Assembly (NCBI GenBank): GCA_013297745.1
Contig: JAAFIM010000027.1
Coordinates: 1 to 43,512, forward strand
Direction: 5' to 3'
DNA from: Chitinophagales bacterium
GTDB lineage: Bacteria; Bacteroidota; Bacteroidia; Chitinophagales; Saprospiraceae
DNA length: 43,512 nucleotides
The position numbers and the translations under genes were made by a program. Below the pieces are notes generated by a model. It was not told where the DNA came from. It ran no database searches and saw only the letters and a list, made by a program, of their open reading frames with translations. How positions within the stretch are numbered: the stretch's first letter is position 1; every line of letters starts with the position of its first letter. Shown here piece after piece: positions 25,422 to 33,677 of this stretch.

Positions 25422-26708
25422 CTAATCGGTTTCGTTGAGTATCACCTGTTGCGCTTTCAAAATGCTGTTGTTGAAGCTAAAATTGGATTTCTCTAAGGCC
25501 GAATAAAAATCGCTAAAACGCTGGGCAAAAACACCCCAAATTTTACCCGTTCTAATCTCCGCTATTATATAATCATAAGCCATTTTATATTGACTATTGA
25601 GTTTTTTGTTGCTATCAAAAACCGCTTCGTTGTCTAAGCCATAAATCAACAATTTTATCCAGTATTGGCTTCTTTGTTGGCAGTCCGAAATGGTTAAGAA
25701 ATTGGGGTTTTGTTCGTTAAAATTAGCCCAAAATACAGCCCAATCAGCTATTTGATTGAGTGGGGCAACAAACCGCCCATTTTCTTTCCAGTAAGTTTCG
25801 GATTCTAGTTGGATTTGGTTGAGATAAGTTCGCATTTGTGGGGATACAAACCGATAAAAACGCCGAGCGACAAAATCCCAGTCTTCGCCAAATTCTACTT
25901 TGCCTTCTTTATAAACCAACTTTATCCCATTTTCGGATAGATAAAAAAGGCTAGAATCTGCACCCGCATAAGCCCGCCCATAACTGCGAATTTCTTGCGC
26001 TAAATGTTGATATTTGCCGCTGTTTTGTTTGCTTTTGGCAAAACTGACCGCTTCTTGATAAAAGCCGTTAAAATCTAAAAGTGCTCTATCGCAAGTAGCG
26101 CCAGAAGCGTTGGCGAAGTTGTTTTCAAAAAAAATGGCGGCTTGACTAACATGAGAATATTGTTTATAATTTAAACTTCTTAGATAGTTTTTATACGTAT
26201 TGAGTAGATTGTTGTCTACTTTTGTATCGCGTATTTTTGCGCTGTTGCCTTCTTTGCCGCCCGAACTGTTGCGCAATTTTCGTTGATAATTGAGGTGTTG
26301 GTTTTCGTCTTTGGGTACAAAACTAGCCATTTGCCCAAAAACCCAACCTTCTTTTTCTGTTTGGGGGTTTTGTACCTTATACCAACGCGCTTTTACTGGT
26401 TGATTGTTTAGTTTGGTTTCTGTTTCAAAGTTGGTGCTGTCATTCTGAAAGGTTAAAATGCTGCCAATCTGTTGAATAATTTCGGTTGTAACCCCTTGTA
26501 AATCAGGAGTTTGTCTTATTTTTACCCCCGCATAGTTGGTTGACATATACAAAAAGATAGTATCAGGGCTAACTGCGACGCTGTCTGTATTATTAAGGCT
26601 ATCGGGGTTATTTTGTAGATAACTATTGCCCATATTAGAGCTTGAGTTTTGGCAACTAAAAGCTAAGGAACAGCTTATTATTGGTACTAAAACAGCTTTT
26701 TTTATCAT
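25422..26708 (-). CDS. SH3-domain lipoprotein
   Basis: The 428 residues begin with a lipoprotein signal, MIKKAVLVPIISCSLAFSC, with the lipid-anchor Cys at ~19. After a short linker, residues ~50-130 have the bacterial SH3 (SH3b) pattern: GVKIRQTPDLQGVTTEIIQ and RWYKVQNPQTEKEGWVFGQ, where the Trp-Val-Phe/Gly end is characteristic. The remaining ~290 residues are a helical, aromatic-rich domain that I do not recognise. SH3b modules often bind cell-wall peptides, so an envelope role is plausible. The gene is 52 bp downstream of the RfbD-like gene on the same strand. Confidence 0.78.
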   Translation of the reverse strand: MIKKAVLVPIISCSLAFSCQNSSSNMGNSYLQNNPDSLNNTDSVAVSPDTIFLYMSTNYAGVKIRQTPDLQGVTTEIIQQIGSILTFQNDSTNFETETKLNNQPVKARWYKVQNPQTEKEGWVFGQMASFVPKDENQHLNYQRKLRNSSGGKEGNSAKIRDTKVDNNLLNTYKNYLRSLNYKQYSHVSQAAIFFENNFANASGATCDRALLDFNGFYQEAVSFAKSKQNSGKYQHLAQEIRSYGRAYAGADSSLFYLSENGIKLVYKEGKVEFGEDWDFVARRFYRFVSPQMRTYLNQIQLESETYWKENGRFVAPLNQIADWAVFWANFNEQNPNFLTISDCQQRSQYWIKLLIYGLDNEAVFDSNKKLNSQYKMAYDYIIAEIRTGKIWGVFAQRFSDFYSALEKSNFSFNNSILKAQQVILNETD

Positions 26709-26759
26709 TATACTTTGGCTAAAAGGAATTTTTTTATATGGGTTGAGTTGATATGTAAA

Positions 26760-27698
26760 TTAAAGTTGTTGGCTTTTTAGTATTTTTAGCTCTTGAGCTA
26801 TGGTAGGCGGGTTAAAATTGAGTAATTGTTGTGCCAAAGAAGCATCAAGACTAACATCAGCAGGGCGTAATTTAGCCAAATTATGATTTTTTAGCTTGGT
26901 GGGGATTACATTTTTGGGATTGAGGGCAAATTCTTCACAAATTTTTTTTGCCAATTGATAGCGGGAAATGCTTTCTTTGCCAGCAAAATGTAAAATTTTG
27001 GCAGCCAAAACGCTTGATTTACCCGCCAAAAGTGCTCTAATTTGTTCGGACAAACCAGCCGCCGCACTCATACCGCTTAGTGGGGTTCTAAATTCGTCCA
27101 CAAAGGCTTCTACCGTTTCGTTATTTTTAATTTTAGACAACAAAATCGGCAAAAAGTTGCTGTGGTTTAGCCCAAAACCGTATAAAAGTGGCAATCTGCT
27201 CACAAAACTTTGTTTTTTGTCGCTTAGATAGTTTTCAATCTCGCATTTTTGTTGGGCGTAACGGTTGAGTGGATGGCAAAAATCATCTTCTGTATAGGCT
27301 GCATCTGCGCCCGAAAAAACCAAGTCGGAAGAAATTTGTAAGAATAAAATCTCTTTTTCTTCACAATAATTTGCCATTTCTTGAGCCGCCAATGTGTTGA
27401 GCCTTCGGCTTAAAGCTGGAAATTTTTCACAAAAATCTATACTCGCGTAAGCTGCCAAATTTATTATCATATCTATTTTCCCTATAGAATTAAGCAGGGG
27501 GCGAATTTCGCCTGTTTCTAATAAGTTGCTGCTTTGCCATTGGATGAAATTTAGCTTTTCTATAGGTGCACGGCAGTATAAACCCACTAGATTAAATTCT
27601 GTTGCCAATTCCAAACTCAAATAAAATCCTAAAAAGCCTGATGCGCCCGTGATTAAAATTGTTTTTTTTGTAATAAGATTATTTGTATCAAGTATCAC
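26760..27698 (-). CDS. RfbD-like NAD-dependent sugar-nucleotide reductase
   Basis: The 312-residue extended SDR starts at GTG (27696-27698). The cofactor loop is TGASGFLG (~17-24). The NLAAYASIDFCEKFP stretch corresponds to the conserved A-Y-T-x-V-D-x-A-E of dTDP-4-dehydrorhamnose reductases. The active-site YAQQK is preceded by a serine pair in LQISSDLVFSG. SRLPLLYGFG and a C-terminal substrate region follow. It would reduce or epimerise a nucleotide-linked sugar, or act as one of the related SDRs. No rml genes are adjacent, so the sugar cannot be named. It probably shares a transcript with the SH3 lipoprotein gene downstream. Confidence 0.85.
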   Translation of the reverse strand: MILDTNNLITKKTILITGASGFLGFYLSLELATEFNLVGLYCRAPIEKLNFIQWQSSNLLETGEIRPLLNSIGKIDMIINLAAYASIDFCEKFPALSRRLNTLAAQEMANYCEEKEILFLQISSDLVFSGADAAYTEDDFCHPLNRYAQQKCEIENYLSDKKQSFVSRLPLLYGFGLNHSNFLPILLSKIKNNETVEAFVDEFRTPLSGMSAAAGLSEQIRALLAGKSSVLAAKILHFAGKESISRYQLAKKICEEFALNPKNVIPTKLKNHNLAKLRPADVSLDASLAQQLLNFNPPTIAQELKILKSQQL

Positions 27699-27730
27699 GA
27701 TTTTTTTGTATGAAATTTTGTATAAAAACC

Positions 27731-27755
27731 AAAAAAAAGCCGCTGGTTGGCGGCT
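27731..27755 (-). terminator. hflX terminator
   Basis: AGCCGC (27738-27743) pairs with GCGGCT (27750-27755); on the minus strand an eight-T run follows. It sits right after the hflX stop codon. Confidence 0.88.
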
Positions 27756-27761
27756 GTGGGG

Positions 27762-28982
27762 TTAGAAACTATTAAAGTTTTTGACTTGGTGGGGGTATCT
27801 TTCCACGTACAAACTTGCTACCAATTGCTGCATAGTTTGCTTGAGTACGTCCACGCCTATTTTATCGGTGGCGGAAACAAAAACGGCTTTCTGTTGGCAT
27901 TGTTCCAAATAGCGTAAGCGCGTATCCAATTCTAAATTATTTTTTTCCTCTTCGGTCAAAAATTCATCAAAATTGAGTTGGCGGTATAAATCCATTTTAT
28001 TAAACACATACAACATCGGTTTGTCGCCCGCGCCTATAGATTGCAGGGTTTGATTGACCACTTTTATCTGGTCTTCGTGCAAAGGGTGGGAAATATCCAC
28101 CACGTGCAGCAATAAATCCGACTCGCGCACCTCATCCAGCGTAGATTTGAAACTTTCTACCAAGTGAGTGGGCAATTTGCGGATAAATCCCACCGTGTCA
28201 GATAATAAAAACGCCATTTGGTCAAAAACTACCTTTCTAACTGTAGTATCTAAAGTGGCGAATAGTTTATTTTCTGCCAAAACTTCAGCTTTGCCCAACA
28301 AATTCATTAGGGTAGATTTGCCCACGTTGGTATAACCGACCAAGGCCACGCGGATAAGTTCGCCCCGATTTTGTCGCTGGGTTTGGGCTTGTTGGTCTAT
28401 TTTGGATAATTTTTGTTTCAATAGGCTGATTTTATCCCTAACGATACGTCGGTCGGTTTCAATCTCTTTCTCCCCAGGGCCGCGCATACCAATACCGCCC
28501 CGTTGGCGTTCCAAGTGCGTCCAAAGTCCGCGCAATCGGGGTAGAAGATACTGCATTTGTGCCAATTCTACCTGTGTGCGGGCTTGAGCGGTTTGGGCGC
28601 GGGTGGCAAAAATATCCAAAATTAGGCTGGTTCTATCCAAAATTTTGCATTTCATCAAACTTTCCAACGTGTTGGTTTGCTTGCCGCTCAAATCATCGTC
28701 AAAAATCACCGAATCTATCTGATGTTCTTCCACATATAGTTGAATTTCGCGCGCTTTGCCACTGCCTATAAAGGTGCGCGGGTCAATTCCGTTTGATTTT
28801 TGTATGAATTTTTTATAAATGGTTGCGCCTGCTGTTTGTGCCAAAAATGCCAACTCATCCAAGTATTCCATCGCTTGCGCTTCGCCCACTTGTGGGGTAA
28901 TCAAAGCTACCAAAACGGCTTTTTCATCTTTTTTGTTTGCTACGAATTTATTCTTTTCGCTTATATTCCAATCTTGTGCCAT
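27762..28982 (-). CDS. hflX: Ribosome-associated GTPase HflX
   Basis: I prefer the ATG at 28980-28982 (406 residues; MAQDWNISEKN), because the longer frame overlaps the upstream glycosyltransferase gene. The N-terminal nucleotide-binding HflX domain contains ATIYKKFIQKSNGIDPRTF and GSGKAREIQLY. The glycine-rich linker is RGGIGMRGPGEKEIETDRR. The GTPase domain follows with G1 GYTNVGKST, G3 DTVGFIRKLP and G4 NKMD. HflX splits stalled or hibernating 70S ribosomes. All G motifs are intact. The start is 31 bp after the preceding gene, suggesting an operon of glycosyltransferase then hflX. Confidence 0.95.
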   Translation of the reverse strand: MAQDWNISEKNKFVANKKDEKAVLVALITPQVGEAQAMEYLDELAFLAQTAGATIYKKFIQKSNGIDPRTFIGSGKAREIQLYVEEHQIDSVIFDDDLSGKQTNTLESLMKCKILDRTSLILDIFATRAQTAQARTQVELAQMQYLLPRLRGLWTHLERQRGGIGMRGPGEKEIETDRRIVRDKISLLKQKLSKIDQQAQTQRQNRGELIRVALVGYTNVGKSTLMNLLGKAEVLAENKLFATLDTTVRKVVFDQMAFLLSDTVGFIRKLPTHLVESFKSTLDEVRESDLLLHVVDISHPLHEDQIKVVNQTLQSIGAGDKPMLYVFNKMDLYRQLNFDEFLTEEEKNNLELDTRLRYLEQCQQKAVFVSATDKIGVDVLKQTMQQLVASLYVERYPHQVKNFNSF

Positions 28983-29013
28983 AATGTGTGTTTGTTTTTG
29001 TAAAAAATTGCGT

Positions 29014-29748
29014 TTATTTTCGCTCATAACTATCAAACCAGCCCTTCCAGCGTATTTTGAGCACGCCAAAAATCGCCTCGCTGAATATAGCCATACTCAT
29101 TTTGGAGACGCCCTCTATGCGGTCGGCGAAGGTAATGGGAATTTCTTTGATAGAAAACCCCAACTGCCAAGCGGCAAATTTCATCTCTATTTGAAAAGCA
29201 TAACCTACAAAGCCTATTTTTTCAAAGTTTAATCTTTCCAAAAAACTTCTTTTGTAGCCCACAAAACCCGCTGTAGGGTCTTTGACCAACATTCCCGTTG
29301 CGCATTGTACATAAATAGACGCGCCCCTGGACATAAATCGCCTTTTGAAAGGCCAATTGTGCAGTTTGCCCCCTTTGATGTACCGAGAACCCACAGAAAC
29401 GCCCACTTTGTCGGTTTGGCAAGCCTCCAATAATCGGGGCAAATCTTGGGGATTGTGGGAAAAATCCGCGTCCATTTCGAAAATATACTCATAAGTTCGC
29501 GCCAACGCCCATTTAAACCCGTGTATGTAGGCCGTCCCCAAACCCAATTTGCCCGTTCTGCACTCCAAATGTAGCCTGTTTTTGTATAACGGTATCAAGT
29601 TGCGCACAATATCGGCTGTACCATCGGGCGAACCGTCGTCTATAACCAATAGGTCAAATTCTACAGGTAGGGCAAAAACAGCAGCTATGATTTTGCTGAT
29701 GTTTTCTTTTTCGTTGTAGGTGGGGATGATAACTAAATTTACTGACAA
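29014..29748 (-). CDS. Polyprenyl-phosphate mannose/glucose synthase-like glycosyltransferase (GT2, Dpm1-like)
   Basis: I chose the TTG at 29746-29748 (244 residues; MSVNLVIIPTYNEKENI). A longer frame exists, but its first codon lies inside a TAATTTTG promoter-like motif. GT2 signatures are the nucleotide-binding LVIIPTYNE and IDDGSPDGT and the metal site EMDADFSHNP. SRYIKGGKLHNWPFKRRFMS and DPTAGFVGYKR are typical of dolichyl- or polyprenyl-phosphate mannosyltransferases. The protein would transfer a hexose from GDP- or UDP-sugar to a polyprenyl phosphate at the inner face of the membrane. No C-terminal membrane helices are present. The divergent neighbour is a GT-C enzyme of the class that uses such lipid-linked sugars. 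Confidence 0.9.
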   Translation of the reverse strand: MSVNLVIIPTYNEKENISKIIAAVFALPVEFDLLVIDDGSPDGTADIVRNLIPLYKNRLHLECRTGKLGLGTAYIHGFKWALARTYEYIFEMDADFSHNPQDLPRLLEACQTDKVGVSVGSRYIKGGKLHNWPFKRRFMSRGASIYVQCATGMLVKDPTAGFVGYKRSFLERLNFEKIGFVGYAFQIEMKFAAWQLGFSIKEIPITFADRIEGVSKMSMAIFSEAIFGVLKIRWKGWFDSYERK

Positions 29749-29790
29749 AATGAAGTTGCTGTGTTTATGATAAAAATTAAAATTTGGGCG

Positions 29791-29798
29791 CAAAATTA
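29791..29798 (-). promoter_or_regulatory. Probable -7 element of the Dpm1-like gene
   Basis: The minus strand reads TAATTTTG followed by CGCCC, 43 bp upstream of the proposed TTG start. No convincing -33 box is seen. Confidence 0.4.
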
Positions 29799-29836
29799 GT
29801 TTTTTTTGATAAAAAAATCGTTATTTCATACTAAAA

Positions 29837-31192
29837 ATGCAAAAAATATCAATAAATTTATATTTCAACCTGTTAATTGCTTTTTTTACCGCTTTAATCG
29901 CTTATTTTATCGCTGCATATTTATTGATACGGAGCGAATTTGTGGCTTATTTATCCATTTGGTTGCTTATTTGGCTATCTAGTGTAGGGCTGGCTTATTT
30001 GTTGATAAAAAAAATTGCTTTTACGGGCAAAAAAAATAATTTTATCGCGCTTTTATTCACTGCAGGCTTATTATTTAGGCTGATTGGGTTGCTGTCTATT
30101 CCTGCTTTGTCTGATGATTATTTTAGGTTTATTTGGGATGGGCGGCTTGGGGTGGCTGGATTTAATCCATTTGATACCCGCCCTGAAGAGTGGTTAAATT
30201 CACCCCTTTTTACCCAATTGAAGTTGGGGGAGTTGTATCAACATCTAAACTCGCCCCGTTATTATTCTGTATATCCGCCTTTGTCCCAAGTTTGGTTTTA
30301 TATGTCAACATATTTTGCCCATCAAGAGCTAAATACAGAACTTTTTTTTCTCCGTTTGTTTATTATTGGGGCTGAAATTGGCAGTTTTTATCTATTGCTA
30401 AAATTGCTGGTTATATATCAACGCCCTATTTATTATGCAGCTTTTTATTGGCTGAATCCGTTAATAATTATAGAGTTAAGCTATAATTTACATTTTGAGG
30501 CGGTGCAAATTTTTTTCTTGTTGCTGACCTTATACGCGGTAGAAACCCAAAAGTATAAACTTGTAGCTTTGGCTTTGGCTGCTGCTGCGGTGGCCAAACT
30601 ATTGCCTTTGATTTTTGTGCCGCTTTTGTGGTGTAGGTTGGGGCTGTGGCGCGGTTTTTGGGTTTTGGCTGCTACTTTTTGTATATTTGTGGGCAGTTTT
30701 TTACCATTTTTTAGTTTGGCGTTGATAGAAAAAATTGGCAGCAGCGTGGGTTTATATTTCAAAAATTTTGAATTTAACGCTTCGATTTATTATTTGACCC
30801 GTCAGGTTGGTTTTTGGGTTTATGGCAACAATCAAATTGCAGTTTTGGGTAGAACGCTATCACTTATTGCTTTATTTTTTGTTTTTTATATAGCCAAAAA
30901 AGCGGAAGACAAATCAACAAAGTTGCCCGAATTGATGCTGGCTACACTAACCGTTTATTATTTATTGGCTACAACCGTACACCCTTGGTATATATCCAAT
31001 CTGTTGATTTTTGCCGCTTTGACCTCGTACAGATACGTTTTAATATGGTCTTTTTTTATATTTTTGACCTACAAAAGTTATGAAAATGTAAATTTGTACG
31101 AAGAAAATTTATATTTGGTAGCCATCGAATATCTGGCTGTAGGTTTATATTTTTGTTATGAAAAAGGGTGTTTTTTTGGCAAAAAAGCTTAA
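29837..31192 (+). CDS. GT-C membrane glycosyltransferase (mannosyltransferase-like)
   Basis: This 451-residue polytopic protein has about 11-12 hydrophobic helices. The first luminal loop has the GT-C acidic motif in LSDDYFRFIWDGRLGVAGFN, with the DD pair at ~91-92, followed by YSVYPPLSQVWFY. A later LNPLIIIELSYNLHFEAVQ segment fits the same family. GT-C enzymes take sugars from polyprenyl phosphates on the periplasmic side. With the Dpm1-like gene 88 bp away and divergent, I infer a matched donor-maker and donor-user pair for envelope glycans or protein O-glycosylation. The ATG start is secure. Confidence 0.85.
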   Translation: MQKISINLYFNLLIAFFTALIAYFIAAYLLIRSEFVAYLSIWLLIWLSSVGLAYLLIKKIAFTGKKNNFIALLFTAGLLFRLIGLLSIPALSDDYFRFIWDGRLGVAGFNPFDTRPEEWLNSPLFTQLKLGELYQHLNSPRYYSVYPPLSQVWFYMSTYFAHQELNTELFFLRLFIIGAEIGSFYLLLKLLVIYQRPIYYAAFYWLNPLIIIELSYNLHFEAVQIFFLLLTLYAVETQKYKLVALALAAAAVAKLLPLIFVPLLWCRLGLWRGFWVLAATFCIFVGSFLPFFSLALIEKIGSSVGLYFKNFEFNASIYYLTRQVGFWVYGNNQIAVLGRTLSLIALFFVFYIAKKAEDKSTKLPELMLATLTVYYLLATTVHPWYISNLLIFAALTSYRYVLIWSFFIFLTYKSYENVNLYEENLYLVAIEYLAVGLYFCYEKGCFFGKKA

Positions 31193-31220
31193 TTTTTTTT
31201 ACTATATTAGAAAAAAAACT

Positions 31221-31228
31221 TACCTTTG
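31221..31228 (+). promoter_or_regulatory. -7 element of the 31310-33133 gene
   Basis: TACCTTTG followed by CGCGCG, 81 bp before the ATG. The -33 position is a T run without TTTG. Confidence 0.55.
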
Positions 31229-31309
31229 CGCGCGCTTTTCAACCCTATTTTGCATCTTATCCATATTTGGCAGTGAAAAACCGCTTTAACCTTCATAAAC
31301 TATTCAACT

Positions 31310-33133
31310 ATGAATTATTTAAAATCATCCCCCAAATCACTCATTTATTGCTTTTTAGCATTGAGTAATTTATTGTTATTCAACCCTTTGCAAGCTCAAG
31401 GCACTTCAGTAAAAACCACAGCTAATAAAACCAAATCTAATGGTTGCGAGTATCAAACCATAGCTGGATTGGCTGAAGTTATCAGCGTGGATAAGGTGCT
31501 TTCCAAAGATTCAAGCGCGTTGGAATATGACGAATACAGCATTAAATTCAAATTTATCCCCAAAGAGGGCGGGCAGTTGTTGGCGACTTATCGCGACCAA
31601 GAAATGGAGTTTAAATTAACCTCACAAGGCGAGCAGTTTTTGGTTGGGCCTCAATATATCCGCCAATACCAAATCCGCAAAAATACTAAATATAGTATGA
31701 AAATTTTGCAAGGTCCGCTTTGCCCCGAAAAGATAAAATTTGGCGAAACGGGTGGCTTGCCCAACGATGCGTTTGAGGCTGGAGATAAGGTTCAAAATAT
31801 CAAAAAACGCAGATTAGAAGAGGGGATGTTGATAGCTGACAACGAATTTGCCAAAAATAATCCCGATGCTGTACCCGATGAGGACAAAATCCCAGAGGAG
31901 AAAACCGCTGAACAGATAGCAGCAGAGGCGGCAGCGGCAGAAGAGGCTAGGATAAAAGAAGAAGAACGTATCAAGCGGGAAACAGAGTTTCAAAAAGCAG
32001 AGGAAGAAAGAGAAAGAAGATTGGCTGCAGCTAATGGTGGCGGCGACCCAGATGAAGATAACAACCCTGACCAACCCAATCCTGATGATGTTAATCCCAA
32101 TCCAAGCGACCCAGATAACGAAAATCCAAGCAATCCAGATAACGAAAATCCAAGCAATCCAGACAACGAAAATCCAAGCAATCCAGACGAAGAACCCAAA
32201 CATAACAGCACGGCTACAATCACTGATGCTAGCGTTACAGATGGTGGTAATGTCGACAATAGCAATCCAAGCAATAATTTGGGGGTAAATCCTAATTTCG
32301 CTACCAACGCACTTGATACGCAAAAAATAGCTGAAGAGGCTCGTTTGTTGGCAGAGCGTGAATTTGCTGCCCAACAAGCCAAAGAAGAAGCTGCCCGCAA
32401 AAAACAAGAGGAAAAAGATGCAGCTATCCGCAAAAAACAAGAGGAGAAAGAGGCCAAAGAAAAGGCTAAATTGGAAGAAAAACAACGCAAAGAACAAGAG
32501 AAAATTAAAATAGCTGAAGAAGCCCGCTTAGCCCGCCAGCGCGAAATTGACGAACAGCAACGCAAAGCGCAAGAAGAACGGCTCAAAAAAGATATGGCCG
32601 AAAAAATGCGCCAAGATATGCTCAAAGAAGCCGAAGCCAAAGCCAAAGCTGATGCTGAAGCCAAAGCCAAAGCCGAAGAGGAGGCCAAAGCCGCCGCCGA
32701 AGCCAAAGCCGCTGCTGATGCCAAAGCTGCTGCCGACAAAAAAGCTGAAGAGGATGAAGCCAAACGCGCTGAATGTACTTATCAAACCAAAATAGCTGGG
32801 GTTATCCAAGTTACTAATGTCAAAAAAGTATTGGATGCAGACCAAAGCCGCTTGGGTTATGCCGAATATGAGGTTAAGGTGAAATTTGTACCTTCCAATG
32901 TGGCAGATTTGCCCAGAAATACGCAAAAATTGTTTGATGCTGAATATACTTTCGTTATCGATGCTCAAGGCAAATCAGCCAACCCTAGCGCGGCTTATAT
33001 CAAAACTTACAGCGTTTTGGCTAATGCCCGTTTTAATGGGTTTGCTCAAATTATCAACGGGGGAATTTGCAATTCTATGATATTTTTTAGCCCGCAATTG
33101 CCTATCGATGCCGCCCAAATCAATCTTAAATAA
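31310..33133 (+). CDS. Exported protein with the same domain at both ends and a TolA-like charged linker
   Basis: The 607 residues begin with a signal peptide (ends FNPLQAQG). Residues ~47-150 form a domain that starts CEYQTIAGLAEVISVDKVL, and residues ~488-607 form a related one that starts CTYQTKIAGVIQVTNVKKVL. Both go on with a Y-x-EY-x-x-K-x-KF-x-P block, a YI-x-x-Y motif and a final G-x-C near the end, so each probably has one internal disulfide. Between them lie Ala/Glu/Lys coiled-coil stretches (~200-240 and ~340-485) and an 8-residue repeat NPDNENPS (24-bp DNA units). I infer two globular modules held apart by a long rod that could span the periplasm. I do not recognise the domain. 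Confidence 0.8.
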   Translation: MNYLKSSPKSLIYCFLALSNLLLFNPLQAQGTSVKTTANKTKSNGCEYQTIAGLAEVISVDKVLSKDSSALEYDEYSIKFKFIPKEGGQLLATYRDQEMEFKLTSQGEQFLVGPQYIRQYQIRKNTKYSMKILQGPLCPEKIKFGETGGLPNDAFEAGDKVQNIKKRRLEEGMLIADNEFAKNNPDAVPDEDKIPEEKTAEQIAAEAAAAEEARIKEEERIKRETEFQKAEEERERRLAAANGGGDPDEDNNPDQPNPDDVNPNPSDPDNENPSNPDNENPSNPDNENPSNPDEEPKHNSTATITDASVTDGGNVDNSNPSNNLGVNPNFATNALDTQKIAEEARLLAEREFAAQQAKEEAARKKQEEKDAAIRKKQEEKEAKEKAKLEEKQRKEQEKIKIAEEARLARQREIDEQQRKAQEERLKKDMAEKMRQDMLKEAEAKAKADAEAKAKAEEEAKAAAEAKAAADAKAAADKKAEEDEAKRAECTYQTKIAGVIQVTNVKKVLDADQSRLGYAEYEVKVKFVPSNVADLPRNTQKLFDAEYTFVIDAQGKSANPSAAYIKTYSVLANARFNGFAQIINGGICNSMIFFSPQLPIDAAQINLK

Positions 33134-33176
33134 CTTTTTTTACCATAATTTTTTACTGCTATTCTAATCAATTTCT

Positions 33177-33611
33177 ATGAAAACACTACATTTTAGCATA
33201 TTGGCTGCTGTTGCTAGCCTTTTATTCACAGCTTGTGGCGAAACTAAAACCGATAATAATCAGGTGATAAAAATTGATAATAATCAATCCATTCGCACCA
33301 ACGAAGAAGCCAAAGCTGAAGAAGAAGCTTCCCAAAAAGCAGAAATGCAAAAAGCTGCTTCAGATTATGCTGCCAAAACTTGCGACTGCAAAGGGGTTAA
33401 AGAATTTTTGAAGTACTCCAAAAAAATGGAAACAGCCACTGAAGCCCAACGTCAGGCTGCTGCTAGCAAAATGGTGAATATCGGCAAAGTTTTTACCGCT
33501 TGTACCCAACCTGTAGCCCAGCAAATGCAACAACAGTATCCCACCCGCAAAGATGTAGTGGAGACTTTTAATAGCGAGGTCAAAAAATTATGTACTGTAG
33601 TTAGCAAATAA
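33177..33611 (+). CDS. Small lipoprotein of unknown function
   Basis: The 144 residues start with a lipoprotein signal, ILAAVASLLFTACGE, anchor Cys at ~20. A charged, Asn-rich spacer follows (~22-60). The compact helical domain has three further cysteines: CDC near ~67-69 and single ones in VFTACTQP and VKKLCTVV. The cysteine pairs suggest disulfides in the periplasm. No known family is recognised. It lies 43 bp after the duplicated-domain gene, probably in one transcript, and is followed by a strong terminator. Confidence 0.8.
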   Translation: MKTLHFSILAAVASLLFTACGETKTDNNQVIKIDNNQSIRTNEEAKAEEEASQKAEMQKAASDYAAKTCDCKGVKEFLKYSKKMETATEAQRQAAASKMVNIGKVFTACTQPVAQQMQQQYPTRKDVVETFNSEVKKLCTVVSK

Positions 33612-33629
33612 ATTCATTTTCTACCCCCA

Positions 33630-33664
33630 AGCGAAGAGAGCTATAATTCTCTTCGCTTTTTTTA
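33630..33664 (+). terminator. Rho-independent terminator after the lipoprotein gene
   Basis: AGCGAAGAGA (33630-33639) pairs with TCTCTTCGCT (33648-33657) around an 8-base loop, followed by TTTTTT. Confidence 0.92.
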
Positions 33665-33677
33665 TGCCAATTTTTAT

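Noticed and set aside
31814-32763. Minus-strand ORFs of 227 and 257 residues
   Set aside because: They are antisense shadows of the Ala/Glu/Lys-rich linker of the 31310-33133 gene, which has a signal peptide and a promoter.
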